Part shown: in pieces, positions 14,958-14,981 of the stretch
How the letters are laid out: every line of letters begins with the position of its first letter
Numbering within the stretch: position 1 is the stretch's first letter
DNA from: JAJRVH01 sp964505995
Lineage (GTDB): Bacteria; Pseudomonadota; Zetaproteobacteria; Mariprofundales; Mariprofundaceae
Assembly (NCBI GenBank): GCA_964505995.1
Contig: CAZDLB010000043.1
Location: 1-14,981, forward strand
Direction of reading: 5' to 3'
DNA length: 14,981 nucleotides
Notes under the pieces: generated by a model
What the model was told of the DNA's origin: nothing
The model's database searches: none
What the model saw: the letters and a program-made list of their open reading frames with translations, nothing else
Position numbers and translations under genes: made by a program

Positions 14958-14981
14958 TCCGAACCCATTTTGCCCGGCCGC

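Overview
The window looks like ordinary chromosome from a GC-rich Gram-negative proteobacterium, most likely gammaproteobacterial or close to it. The reasons are the clustered bioF-bioH-bioC-bioD genes with a BirA-type operator, a divergent comF beside them, a MetA-family homoserine acyltransferase paired with MetY, a periplasmic-sensing histidine kinase and a GrxC-type glutaredoxin. Genus cannot be fixed from the sequence alone. Coding density is very high: no gap exceeds about 130 bases, and there are no transposases, phage genes, CRISPR arrays, tRNAs or rRNAs.

Layout from left to right. (1) The last codons of an unidentified + strand gene (3-71) face a large CHASE2/TPR/Ser-Thr kinase on the - strand (119-2563). 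(2) A tight + strand run follows: nitroreductase, metA, metY, purN (2648-6328). metA and metY form a two-step route from homoserine to homocysteine by direct sulfhydrylation, and purN makes a one-carbon transfer in purine synthesis. (3) On the - strand is an OmpR-type response regulator with its sensor kinase (8519 down to 6331). The kinase appears to begin at a non-AUG codon. (4) nudF, an ADP-ribose-type Nudix hydrolase (8588-9172), runs on the + strand and ends in a 4-base tail-to-tail overlap with the next block. (5) The - strand biotin operon bioF-bioH-bioC-bioD (12991 down to 9575) is translationally coupled by ATGA, 31-base and GTGA overlaps, and is followed after 22 bases by a stand-alone CheY-like receiver (9552-9169). 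(6) comF (13038-13736) diverges from bioF, with a BirA-box-like palindrome (13000-13029) between them, and grxC lies 9 bases behind comF. (7) rsmA/ksgA (14854-14081) lies on the - strand, and a candidate promoter at the right edge points out of the window.

BioC and BioH make and release the pimeloyl group, BioF condenses it with alanine, and BioD closes the dethiobiotin ring. bioA and bioB are not in the window and must be elsewhere if the pathway is complete.

I found no clearly new multi-gene system. The points most worth a second look are the BirA-like operator, the apparent CTG start of the histidine kinase, the receiver domain attached to the biotin operon, the serine at the acyl-specificity position of MetA, and nested palindromes at the kinase promoter.
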